Below are positions 21,001-26,092 of a stretch of DNA of 27,422 nt, piece after piece. Within the stretch, counting starts at the first letter, position 1. Each line of letters starts with the position of its first letter. Both the position numbers and the translations under genes were made by a program. The notes under the pieces were generated by a model. That model was given only the letters and a program-made list of their open reading frames with translations, was not told the DNA's origin and did no database searches. The DNA is from Theristus sp. LFF4_11 (taxonomy: Eukaryota; Nematoda; Chromadorea; Monhysterida; Xyalidae), in assembly GCA_030248135.1 (NCBI GenBank), contig JASANC010005525.1:1-27422 (forward strand). The letters are read 5' to 3'.

Positions 21001-21754
21001 GTCGTCCGCGCTCGCGTCGCACTCGCACGGCGTCATGCCGCGACCAGCGAGCGTCAACTCGGGTACGCGGTTTAAAATTTTGGGTATTTTTTGAATTTTT
21101 TGGTATAAAAATTCATTTTCACTCGCTTTTCATATAAAAACTGGCTGCACACCAGTGTGGCACAAAATTTAATTTAAAAAACCATTGAGAGAACGCTGAC
21201 TCCGTCAGTTGCTCAACGCGTACCCGCAAGTGAGCTCACATAAAGTCAACTGACCGTGCCTTGGGCCAAACTTTGACCCAATTTACACAACGACCACTGT
21301 CGTGTGCCCAATTGCAGGCGCCACGTCAAGCACGGCCGCAGGGCACGGCCTTGCCGGCGGTCACCACGGGCGCAACAGTCGTCAGTCTTCGAGTAACGCA
21401 GCTGCGCATTCACTCGGCGGCTCCAGCGGCGGCAACGCGCCCGGCGGCACGAGCGCACTTCGGGCCTACTCAAATTTGGTCCCGTCTACGGCGATCCCGC
21501 CACCGCCGTCCTATTCGGCGGCGATTCAGTCAAAGTCGGGCAACAATTCCGGCTCCGGCTCCGGTTTCAACGGGCTTCACGGATCGCCCGCCGCCATTTT
21601 GGGTCAAAATGGCGCCGGGAGCGTCGGCAAACGCTCCGCCGCGAACAACAACGACAGTCCGAGACTAGGTGCTGCTGCCGGCGGGACGAGACATTTGCAA
21701 CCGTTGCGGGCGTCCGGCTATCCGGAGTTCGACACTGACAGCTCGGACGGTTGA
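5995..21754 (+). CDS. Ror: ROR-family receptor tyrosine kinase (Ror/CAM-1 orthologue), 15 exons
   Basis: Spliced from exons 5995-6077, 12806-12840, 13763-13874, 15360-15534, 15804-16101, 16528-16816, 17090-17383, 17800-18004, 18326-18615, 18984-19254, 19424-19581, 19759-19894, 20231-20604, 20902-21062 and 21318-21754. All introns are GT-AG, phases agree throughout, and the total is 3318 nt (1105 residues). Domains: Ig about 45-135 (C65, W78, C119); Frizzled CRD 204-363 with ten cysteines; kringle 397-470 with six cysteines; transmembrane helix about 540-562 followed by basic residues; kinase about 653-933; Ser/Gly/Ala-rich tail to 1105. This order defines ROR receptors, which bind Wnt ligands through the CRD and act in planar polarity, cell migration and neurite growth. 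Kinase motifs GEGQFG, VAIK (K688), HRDLATRN (D799) and DFG (D817) are all intact. MuSK is the nearest alternative, but one Ig plus CRD plus kringle and the C-lobe sequence fit ROR. Identity is firm; the first exon is uncertain because no signal peptide is encoded. Confidence 0.93.
6176..6431 (+). mobile_element. Tc1/mariner-like MITE, copy 1
   Basis: A 256-bp sequence with imperfect terminal inverted repeats (CGGTATGGCCGGTTAAA at the left; reverse complement of the right end CAGTATGGCCGAATAAA), flanked by TA on both sides (6174-6175, 6432-6433). Homologous copies at 9475-9737 (same strand) and 24597-24859 (inverted). No ORF. It sits about 100 bp inside Ror intron 1. TA target duplication suggests mobilisation by a Tc1/mariner transposase encoded elsewhere. 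Confidence 0.85.
6574..6734 (+). CDS. Candidate alternative first exon of Ror with signal peptide
   Basis: ATG at 6574 opens a frame beginning [17 protein letters not shown], which reads as a signal peptide: one basic residue, an aromatic and aliphatic core, then small residues before a possible cleavage site. A strong GTATGT donor begins at 6735 and leaves phase 2, exactly what the acceptor at 12804-12805 needs (GA plus A). Joining it to exon 2 would give a receptor of about 1131 residues with a secretion signal. Against it: the exon is AT-rich, unlike the other Ror exons, and there is no homology support. This is inference from frame, splice signal and composition only. Confidence 0.35.
7027..7290. 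repeat. Low-complexity G/T/C homopolymer region
   Basis: Long G runs (7028-7088, and 7227-7268 with hardly any other base), a C run near 7120-7130 and T runs near 7147-7222. Open reading frames here are artefacts of composition. The G runs could form quadruplexes. A sequencing or consensus error is equally possible. Confidence 0.8.
7311..7357. repeat. GC-rich hairpin, left copy
   Basis: ATGCGGATGCGC (7311-7322) pairs with GCGCATCACGCAT (7345-7357) with one bulged base, around a loop of GAGCG-type repeats. The stem is conserved in the second copy at 25055-25101. Confidence 0.75.
7598..7942 (+). repeat. 172-bp tandem repeat, left array (2 units)
   Basis: Units begin GTGTTCGCCC at 7598 and 7770, a spacing of 172 bp. 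The second unit is a diverged subtype that runs into the spacer before the 149-bp array. It is homologous to the 172-bp units at 25340 onward. Confidence 0.8.
8007..8890 (+). repeat. 149-bp satellite, left array (about 6 units)
   Basis: The landmark GCAACTCTAGAT (diverged in the last unit) occurs at 8053, 8202, 8351, 8500, 8651 and 8800, spacing 149, 149, 149, 151 and 149. Divergence rises toward the right end, where the last unit decays into unique sequence. Homologous to the array at 26093-27422. Confidence 0.95.
8962..9989. mobile_element. Non-autonomous DNA element with 139-bp terminal inverted repeats
   Basis: 8962-9100 and 9851-9989 are near-perfect reverse complements, each starting ATCTAAAAATGCGGGAG from the outer end. 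The interior has no coding potential and contains a nested MITE at 9475-9737. A partial inverted copy occupies 1-549. Long inverted repeats without a transposase resemble Mutator-like or foldback MITEs. I see no clear target-site duplication, so the superfamily is open. Confidence 0.88.
9475..9737 (+). mobile_element. Tc1/mariner-like MITE, copy 2 (nested)
   Basis: 263 bp, same family as 6176-6431, inserted inside the 1 kb element. Left flank is TA; the right flank reads TT, so one side of the target duplication has decayed. Left end reads CAGTATAGCCG, right end CGGCCATGCTG. Confidence 0.85.
10077..10215. repeat. Low-complexity G/T region
   Basis: A run of A then T, a 13-nt G run, then almost pure G and T to about 10215. 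Same character and strand as 7027-7290. It yields spurious long open frames on both strands. Confidence 0.8.
10216..12805. other. Rest of Ror intron 1
   Basis: AT-rich sequence with no supported exon. It holds the 73-bp tandem duplication (11178-11323), a short AAACC repeat near 11613-11630, a CA run near 12288-12301 and an ATC run near 12358-12384. The intron ends in a good polypyrimidine tract and CAG at 12803-12805. Confidence 0.6.
11178..11323 (+). repeat. 73-bp tandem duplication
   Basis: Two adjacent units beginning CCCATTTCTTTGAAAATCC at 11178 and 11251, differing by a few substitutions. Noncoding, within Ror intron 1. Confidence 0.9.
12806..12840 (+). CDS. Ror: Ror exon 2 (35-nt small exon)
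   Basis: Acceptor TTTTTTTTCAG ends at 12805 and a GTAAGT donor begins at 12841. It enters in phase 2 and leaves in phase 1, encoding about 12 residues ([11 protein letters not shown]) just before the Ig domain. It is supported by frame continuity into the Ig exon. It is so short that its homology cannot be judged alone. Confidence 0.7.
13763..13874 (+). CDS. Ror: Ror exon 3: N-terminal half of Ig domain
   Basis: Acceptor TTTATTTGCAG ends at 13762 and a GTTAGT donor begins at 13875. It encodes residues 40-77, including the first Ig cysteine C65 and a sequon at N52 (NIT). The stretch ending in GSPLPIRF matches the conserved SGNPxPTIRW region of ROR Ig domains, and the tryptophan comes from the next exon. 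Confidence 0.88.
14009..14401. mobile_element. 393-bp inverted-repeat element in Ror intron 3
   Basis: Left end AGGGCCATTCATGCAAGC and right end GCTTCATGAATGCTCCCT are imperfect reverse complements. TA lies on both outer sides (14007-14008, 14402-14403), or TTAA on the left. The left half is GC-rich with degenerate repeats of CGTGAATG and GAAGCGCGC. No ORF. It is probably a MITE; TA flanks suggest Tc1/mariner-like, while the left TTAA leaves a piggyBac-type origin open. Confidence 0.6.
15360..15534 (+). CDS. Ror: Ror exon 4: C-terminal half of Ig domain
   Basis: Acceptor GTTTTCCAG ends at 15359 and a GTGTGT donor begins at 15535. It encodes residues 77-135 with W78 (SWFKNNAPL), the DSGYYRC motif that ends at C119, and the terminal strand NTTGVLKV. 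These are the standard core residues of an I-set Ig fold and are collinear with ROR Ig domains. Confidence 0.92.
15804..16101 (+). CDS. Ror: Ror exon 5: linker and start of Frizzled CRD
   Basis: Acceptor at 15802-15803, GTGAGT donor at 16102. Residues 136-203 are a Ser- and Asn-rich low-complexity linker with a run of six serines. CRD cysteines C204 and C212 then appear in [10 protein letters not shown], matching the CQPYRGIAC start of the ROR CRD. It leaves in phase 1, and the last base joins AG of exon 6 to make Glu235. Confidence 0.92.
16528..16816 (+). CDS. Ror: Ror exon 6: Frizzled CRD core
   Basis: Acceptor CACTGCTCAG ends at 16527, donor GTGCAC at 16817. Residues 235-331 carry CRD cysteines 255, 264, 271, 314, 318 and 326, ending with the conserved LCPVEY. 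Between C271 and C314 lies an unusually long Pro/Ser-rich insert of 42 residues, where vertebrate RORs have about a dozen. An earlier acceptor near 16341 was rejected because it runs into a stop and loses the CRD alignment. Confidence 0.93.
17090..17383 (+). CDS. Ror: Ror exon 7: end of CRD and start of kringle
   Basis: Acceptor TCCGTTCACAG ends at 17089, GTGAGT donor at 17384. It encodes the last CRD cysteines C350 and C363, a short acidic and Pro-rich linker, and the first kringle half with C397 ([12 protein letters not shown]) and C418 (LCQQW). CRD and kringle share this exon without an intron at the domain boundary. Confidence 0.92.
17800..18004 (+). CDS. Ror: Ror exon 8: end of kringle and stalk
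   Basis: Acceptor TTATTTCTCAG ends at 17799 and a GTAATT donor begins at 18005. It carries kringle cysteines 444, 455, 465 and 470 in the hallmark NYCRNPDN and PWCY motifs, then a stalk to residue 497. The kringle is about 74 residues, slightly short for the family. A second in-frame acceptor 60 nt upstream (ending 17739) would lengthen the segment by 20 residues. Confidence 0.9.
18113..18163 (+). repeat. ATGCA-rich short tandem repeat in Ror intron 8
   Basis: Repeated TATGCAgTT / ATGCAaT units over about 50 bp. Short, noncoding and likely unstable. Confidence 0.6.
18326..18615 (+). CDS. Ror: Ror exon 9: transmembrane segment
   Basis: Acceptor TTCTCATTTTAG ends at 18325; the donor at 18616 (GTCGGT) is the phase-2 choice that keeps the frame into exon 10. 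A polar stalk leads to a single membrane helix at about residues 540-562 (YVLAGGLV, seven leucines, then FLCCCLC). The stop-transfer cluster RRRSRRK follows, giving a type I topology. The juxtamembrane cysteines could be palmitoylated. Confidence 0.9.
18984..19254 (+). CDS. Ror: Ror exon 10: juxtamembrane region and kinase glycine loop
   Basis: Acceptor CATTGTTTCAG ends at 18983; the donor starts at 19255 (GTATGG). It encodes a Gly/Pro-rich juxtamembrane region and then the kinase start from about residue 653, with the intact glycine-rich loop [11 protein letters not shown] (residues 660-670). It leaves in phase 0 just before the VAIK strand. Confidence 0.92.
19424..19581 (+). CDS. Ror: Ror exon 11: kinase N-lobe
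   Basis: Acceptor TTTCCTTCCAG ends at 19423, GTCAGT donor at 19582. It begins exactly at VAIKTLKE (ATP-binding K688), with the likely alpha-C glutamate E705 (FEQEV), then HPNIVRLVG and FEY with the phenylalanine in the gatekeeper position. An alternative upstream acceptor at 19284-19285 would add 46 in-frame codons. Confidence 0.95.
19759..19894 (+). CDS. Ror: Ror exon 12: kinase hinge and helix D/E region
   Basis: Acceptor TTTTTGTCGCAG ends at 19758, GTACTG donor at 19895. It encodes [13 protein letters not shown] and [12 protein letters not shown], collinear with the GDLHEFLIMRSP and LDHGDFLHIA segments of ROR kinases. Confidence 0.95.
20231..20604 (+). CDS. Ror: Ror exon 13: catalytic and activation loops
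   Basis: Acceptor TTTCACGCCAG ends at 20230, donor GTTCGG at 20605. It contains the catalytic loop HRDLATRN (D799), DFG (D817), the YxxxYY activation-loop tyrosines Y825, Y829 and Y830, the [10 protein letters not shown] substrate loop, and [14 protein letters not shown]. The closing [10 protein letters not shown] is typical of ROR. Vertebrate ROR1 and ROR2 deviate at several of these motifs; this protein does not. Confidence 0.97.
20902..21062 (+). CDS. Ror: Ror exon 14: end of kinase domain
   Basis: Acceptor TTTTACTCCAG ends at 20901, GTACGC donor at 21063. It encodes [16 protein letters not shown] and IQNW (W933), the end of the kinase C-lobe and near-identical to ROR homologues, then the start of a Ser/Ala/His-rich tail. 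Confidence 0.94.
21318..21754 (+). CDS. Ror: Ror exon 15: low-complexity cytoplasmic tail and stop
   Basis: Acceptor CCCAATTGCAG ends at 21317; TGA at 21752-21754. About 145 residues rich in Ser, Gly, Ala and Asn, with IPPPPSYSA (a PPxY-type WW-binding motif) and the acidic end DTDSSDG. RORs commonly carry Ser/Thr/Pro-rich tails, though the sequence here is not conserved enough to align. GC-rich codons and the uninterrupted frame support it as coding. Confidence 0.88.
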
Positions 21755-21826
21755 GATTTAGCTGCGGATTTATTTTGTAACTTTTTTTGTGAGTCGCGTT
21801 TTGCGATTTTCACTAAGCTTTTATCT

Positions 21827-21868
21827 CTGACAAACTGATTGGACGTGAACGAACCAATCAGCTGTCAG
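21827..21868. repeat. Inverted repeat in the Ror 3' UTR
   Basis: CTGACAAACTGATTGG (21827-21842) pairs with CCAATCAGCTGTCAG (21854-21868) with one bulge around an 11-nt loop. It starts 73 nt after the stop codon, so it would form an RNA stem-loop in the transcript. Confidence 0.65.
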
Positions 21869-21918
21869 ACAGCACAGTGAAAACGGCAAAAATGTTTGTT
21901 CTATCGAATGCTTTCACA

Positions 21919-21924
21919 ATTAAA
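21919..21924 (+). other. Candidate polyadenylation signal for Ror
   Basis: ATTAAA lies 165 nt after the Ror stop codon, followed by a T-rich stretch. The first canonical AATAAA downstream is much farther, at 22732-22737. Either could be used; this is motif evidence only. Confidence 0.3.
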
Positions 21925-23389
21925 ACAGTTCTTTTTTTAGTTGTTCTTACATTACTTTATGGTCTGTGATTTTCTCTTGTTTTTGTTTGTTTTTCATTAT
22001 TCAACATTTTTGACGCTGACAACGCGTGTTCTGTGTCTAGTGTCTCTAACATCTGACCAACCAGCGTGTGAAGTTTTTTCATGTGTTTGATTGTATTTAT
22101 ACAGTGTGTGCAACTTAACATTGATTTATTGTTTGGTAATTTGTGGATTGTTTTCGTGTGTTCAATTTATTCGATTCGCGTGTGCTTCCCCGCTTATTGA
22201 ATGTAGAGAATATTACTGTACCACTTACTGTTAAATTTCTGCAGTGTAGCGTTTATTGGTTTGGTTTCAATTTTTTTGAAAATCTCGAATTTACAATCAG
22301 AAAGTTGTACATGAAAGTGTTACTGTTCCGAGCTTGCGCCGCAATCTCTTGTCCAAAAAGACAGATTTCCTCTGAATGACTTTTTTCATAGATTTCTTTT
22401 TTGCGTCTCACACTCACGTTTATTTTCTTTCCGTTTTATTTGCTGTTTTCTCACTCCAGACAGGGTTGATTTTTCTTGCGTTAGTTTTTTTCTTAATTTT
22501 GATTGATATTACTTGTGACCATTTTTTCGTCCGCATTATATCATATTTTGCTTTTTTATCCATCGAGCTTATCAACGTACCACATTTTTTCTTGGTTGCC
22601 GTTTGAGTTGTTCCTTTATGGCCAATCTTTTGTTTCGATTAATGGTCACATATTTTTTTTGATTTGAGAGATCTGAACTAGAAACAAAACAACAAAGAAC
22701 AAACCGAACCCTATTCTCGTTTGTCTTGCATAATAAAAACGTCGTTTCCTCATTTTTCTTTTCAGAAAATCAATCATTGCATAAAAAGGAATATTATGTT
22801 TTGCAAGGTGTGATGTGATAAAAAAAAACCGCACTGTTTGGCTTTGTTCCAATATTGTTCTGTTCGCCAGTCACCTTTTATTAAATCGATTTGTTTGTTC
22901 AAGTTTGTTAAAGTAATAATAAAACAAGAACATAACTGATGTGGCGTTTTGCAGGACAATAACCAAATTCTGATTCAAACCAACAACTCATGTGTGCCAC
23001 GATGATTGGCTGAACTGGTATGTCTTGGAATGACTGTAACCAATCAGCTACATCATTGAATTAATGTTTCGTGTCGGTTTGTTGCAATGCAATAACTACG
23101 GTTTCGGACGATTCTTGAATGTCTCTCAACTTCGCGCAGCAGATTTTTTGCAGCCTTTTTCCTGTTTTTTCAAACAACAATCTATCTGTTTTTTTGCCGA
23201 AATAGAGTATAAATTGTATTTCGAATGGAAACTTAAAAACATAAAAGTTGAAATGAAAATAAATCGCGTGATTTGAAATTTCGAAAAAAAACGGGACTTG
23301 TCGCACTCGCAACAAATCGACGTCGAGCAATAAGCCAATCAGCACAAACCAAAGCGGGTTCACAAAGCAACAACATTTTCATGAATCCT

Positions 23390-23515
23390 CTATCGACGAT
23401 ATCGGTATCGCTTGAAATGAAACCACAATTGGAAAATACCATTCTGGAACTGACACCGGTAGCCGCGCTTGTGTCCCGTCTCCCATTCACGGTAGACGAT
23501 CTTAAACGCGATATC
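23390..23515 (-). CDS. cactin: Cactin terminal exon
   Basis: 41 codons plus TAG (23390-23392 on the minus strand). The acceptor is CTGTCATTTCAG just right of 23515. The end FQLWFHFKRYRYRR followed by stop is the universal cactin C-terminus, so this is the true 3' end of the coding sequence. Confidence 0.95.
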   Translation of the reverse strand, partial: DIAFKIVYREWETGHKRGYRCQFQNGIFQLWFHFKRYRYRR

Positions 23516-24366
23516 CTGAAATGACAGGTTACAATCGAACTGTGATTCATGGGCAATCAGCTGATTAGGTGCTCTCGAATTGAACGCCCTCTGATTGGTC
23601 CAATCTGCTCGATGCAGCCAATCAGCGTGACAGATTCAAATATTTAGAACAGAAATTTCGTTTGACTTCCCGTTTGACTGTAGCTTTCAAATCGGTTATA
23701 TTGATACGTTTGTCTAAAGACCGTTAAAAGTTGCTTGTCATATCTCAGGCCAATATTGCAGTCACGAACAAAGCACTGGCATACATACACACAGTGCCAA
23801 ATTGTACCACATGGTGGATTAGCGTTCATTGACAATCCAATCCACATCCAATCAACGCCCAAATCAACTTTTTGCAGCGAGTCTGCATGGTGCCCACAGC
23901 AAATCACAATTGCAACCTCGTACGGTGGGCCAGCGTGAAACTTGAGCACCGCAAAATCCGGATCGTCGCACGGGATCACACTGAACTCCGGAGCAACGGA
24001 CGGATCCAGTAAATCGGGGTAGAAAATCTGCGAAAAAAATGCATTTTCACAATACTTTGAAACTGTTTTCTTTCTGCAAGAAGATTTCTCTGTAATTTTG
24101 GTTAGCTGTTACACTTAAAAACACTGGAACAGCATGTCAGACGGAGACCTGAATCGTAGGCTGCTGATTGGTCCAATTAGCGCGATGCAGCCAATCAACA
24201 TGCCAAATTCAAATGCAACGGAATGCCTAAACTAATTTTATGTTCTGCCGTGCGACTGCAGACAAAAAAAAAGAGAACGCACATTGAACCGGTATCCCTG
24301 AACAATCTTCGGCGGTGGGTTGTCCAAATCGTAATGCGTCTGATTGTATTTGTTCCACTCGAAACC
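23390..24366 (-). CDS. cactin: Cactin, C-terminal part (three 3' exons)
   Basis: Three exons read right to left (24283-24366, 23917-24027, 23390-23515) join in phase 0 to encode 106 residues ending in a stop. They match the conserved cactin C-terminal domain without gaps by eye: GFEWNKYNQTHYD, DNPPPKIVQGYRFN, IFYPDLLD, FAVLKFHAGPPYE, DIAFKIVYREWE, HKRGYRCQFQNGIFQLWF, FKRYRYRR and stop. Cactin is a nuclear protein associated with the spliceosome, and in Drosophila it binds the IkB protein Cactus. The rest of the protein (normally several hundred residues) should lie at higher coordinates, but no further exon is recognisable between 24367 and 27422, which is filled by repeats. It is either a long intron running out of the window or a truncated copy. 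Confidence 0.92.
23591..23624. repeat. 34-bp ATTGG/CCAAT inverted-repeat module, copy 1
   Basis: Starts CTGATTGGTCCAAT and ends CGATGCAGCCAATCA, with outer arms complementary. A nearly identical 34-bp module lies at 24164-24197. Both are in cactin introns, near the donor-side or acceptor-side flanks of its last exons. Confidence 0.75.
23917..24027 (-). CDS. cactin: Cactin exon (IFYPDLLD to FHAGPPYE)
   Basis: 37 codons, phase 0. The acceptor is TTTTTTTCGCAG just right of 24027. The donor is GTTGCA after the Glu codon at 23917, a weak match to consensus but the only site that keeps phase with the last exon (PPYE joined to DIAFKIV, as in homologues). Confidence 0.92.
24164..24197. repeat. 34-bp ATTGG/CCAAT inverted-repeat module, copy 2
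   Basis: Same length and layout as 23591-23624, differing at a few central positions. Located in the intron between cactin exons 23917-24027 and 24283-24366. Confidence 0.75.
24283..24366 (-). CDS. cactin: Cactin exon (GFEWNKYNQTHYD segment)
   Basis: 28 codons, phase 0 at both ends. The acceptor on the minus strand is TTATTGTTGCAG just right of 24366; the donor is GTGCGT immediately left of 24283. The segment is one of the most conserved stretches of the family. Confidence 0.93.
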
Positions 24367-24596
24367 CTGCAACAATAAAGAAACCGTATTTTTGAGCGGG
24401 TATCAAAACCGTGCGGAAACGACCCCCAGCAAATAATCACATTAAAATTTTATGAGTTTTTCCTGTCATAAGACTCGTCCGAACCTGTGGTGTACCACGC
24501 TGCGCCTCCCTGTAGCGGGTCCGGCAAATGAATTTTCTCGAAAGGGCACCGCGCCCGCGGTGCCCCACATTCACACTGGTTGTTAAAAATCACGTA

Positions 24597-24859
24597 CAGT
24601 ATGGCCGAATAAAGGAGGCAGTTCATCAAGGCGGGATCCGTCGCAGACTAGGAATTGTCTTTTTCAAAAATGCAAACATAATTCCCAATCATGTGTGCAA
24701 CGGGAAAAAAATGAACAGAATAGCGCGGATGATCCATTAGTTAAAAAACGCGTCAAACTTGGCACACAATTTGATTTCTGAGCGTCTTTTTTCTTACATT
24801 CAAAATTCGCGCGCTCCTTGAACCCTGAAAAAAGCTGCCATGTTTAATCGGCCATACCG
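24597..24859 (-). mobile_element. Tc1/mariner-like MITE, copy 3 (inverted)
   Basis: 263 bp, reverse complement of the family at 6176-6431, with ends CAGTATGGCCGAATAAA and CGGCCATACCG. TA flanks are intact on both sides (24595-24596, 24860-24861). Lies upstream of the visible cactin exons. Confidence 0.87.
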
Positions 24860-24861
24860 TA

Positions 24862-25052
24862 TCACAACAACTTTCAAGCAATTAATGATTGATTTTCAAG
24901 AAAGTACTCTAGACAAGACAGAGTGGTGAATGCCTCACTGACTAGCTGAAAGCAGGCTTTGTGAAACGTAAAACAAAGTAGAAACGCATGAACATACAAA
25001 ATACAGGGTGACCCAGCTAGATGTACTACATTTGTTTGCGTGTGTTGACCAA
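24862..25052. other. Unassigned spacer between MITE and composite repeat
   Basis: About 190 bp of AT-rich sequence with no recognisable gene or repeat. Confidence 0.4.
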
Positions 25053-25054
25053 TC

Positions 25055-25101
25055 ATGCGGATGCGCGAGCGAGCGCAGCGAGCGGAGAGCGCATTACGCA
25101 T
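25055..25101. repeat. GC-rich hairpin, right copy
   Basis: ATGCGGATGCGC (25055-25066) pairs with GCGCATTACGCAT (25089-25101) with one bulge. Arms and loop match the copy at 7311-7357; the few differences fall at the loop centre and bulge. Confidence 0.75.
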
Positions 25102-25339
25102 TATATGGCTGAATATTCCCTCGCGCGCTTTTTTCAAATTTGCTCGCTGCCTCCAGCGATCATAGTATACGCCACAAACTTGGTTCTGTGCACACGAAAC
25201 GAACACCCAAAGTTGTGCTTGGAGCCGCGAAAAAATTTTCATCGGACAAGTTTTCATACGCTGTAGACACGAAAAACCTATTCTGAAAACAGTGTTACTT
25301 ATTTCCCTTTGTATTTTTTTTTCAGTAGTGTAATCATAT

Positions 25340-26028
25340 GTGTTCGCACCTACATTTCTTAACTGAAGTCGTCTCACAATAGAACAAAAATGTTTCCTGG
25401 GGTAAAATCATCCGGAGATTTTGAGAAATTGGTCCATTTTTTACCCAGACCTTGTTTTTGGGTAAAAATTGGGCATTTTTAAAAGTTCGGAGGGTTTTCA
25501 CCTGGTTTCAAGTGTTCGCACCTGCATTTCTTAACTGAAGTCGTCTCACAATAGAACAAAAATGTTTCCTGGGGTAAAATCATCCGGAGATTTTGAGAAA
25601 TTGGTTTATTTTTTACCCAGACCTTGTTTTTGGGTAAAAATTGGGCATTTTTAAAAGTTCGGAGGGTTTTCACCTGGTTTCAAGTGTTCGCACCTGCATT
25701 TCTTAACTGAAGTCGTCTCACAATAGAAAAAAAATGTTTCCTGGGGTAAAATCATCCGGAGATTTTGAGAAATTGATCCATTTTTTTACCCAGACCTTGT
25801 TTTTGGGTAAAAATTGGGCATTTTTAAAAGTTCGGAGGGTTTTCAGCTGGTTTTAAGTGTTCGCCCTTTCAATTTTTAGCTGGGACACTTTCACAGTCGA
25901 ACAAAAATTTTTCCTAGGGTAATTTCATCCGTATTTTTTGAAAATTTAGTTTATTTTTTGCCCGGGCACTTTTTTAGTCAAAATTGTGCAGTTTTTGAAA
26001 GTTCGTAGCATTTTGACTGAGTATCAGT
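25340..26028 (+). repeat. 172-bp tandem repeat, right array (about 4 units)
   Basis: Units start GTGTTCGC at 25340, 25512, 25684 and 25857, spacing 172, 172 and 173. The first three are one subtype, nearly identical. The fourth is the diverged subtype also seen at 7770, directly before the 149-bp array. Confidence 0.9.
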
Positions 26029-26092
26029 TTTTCACTCTTACAAATTGTGTCTGAACTACGAAAAATAATAGGAAAAAAGTCTAGTCCGTAGG

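Larger units (their letters stand above)
21755..23389. other. Region between the convergent Ror and cactin genes
   Basis: T-rich sequence containing both 3' UTRs. It holds an inverted repeat at 21827-21868, another ATTGG/CCAAT pair near 23004-23048, AATAAA on + at 22732 and 22918, and AATAAA on - at 22877-22882 that could serve cactin. No further gene is seen. Confidence 0.5.

Noticed and set aside
5995..21754. Calling the receptor MuSK or a Trk
   Set aside because: One Ig plus CRD plus kringle with a ROR-type C-lobe ([15 protein letters not shown]) fits ROR; Trk lacks CRD and kringle, and MuSK usually has several Ig domains.
24874..25377. 167-codon open frame on the minus strand
   Set aside because: It spans a spacer and the composite repeat hairpin and resembles a frame in the other repeat copy only because the DNA is duplicated. 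No recognisable domain.
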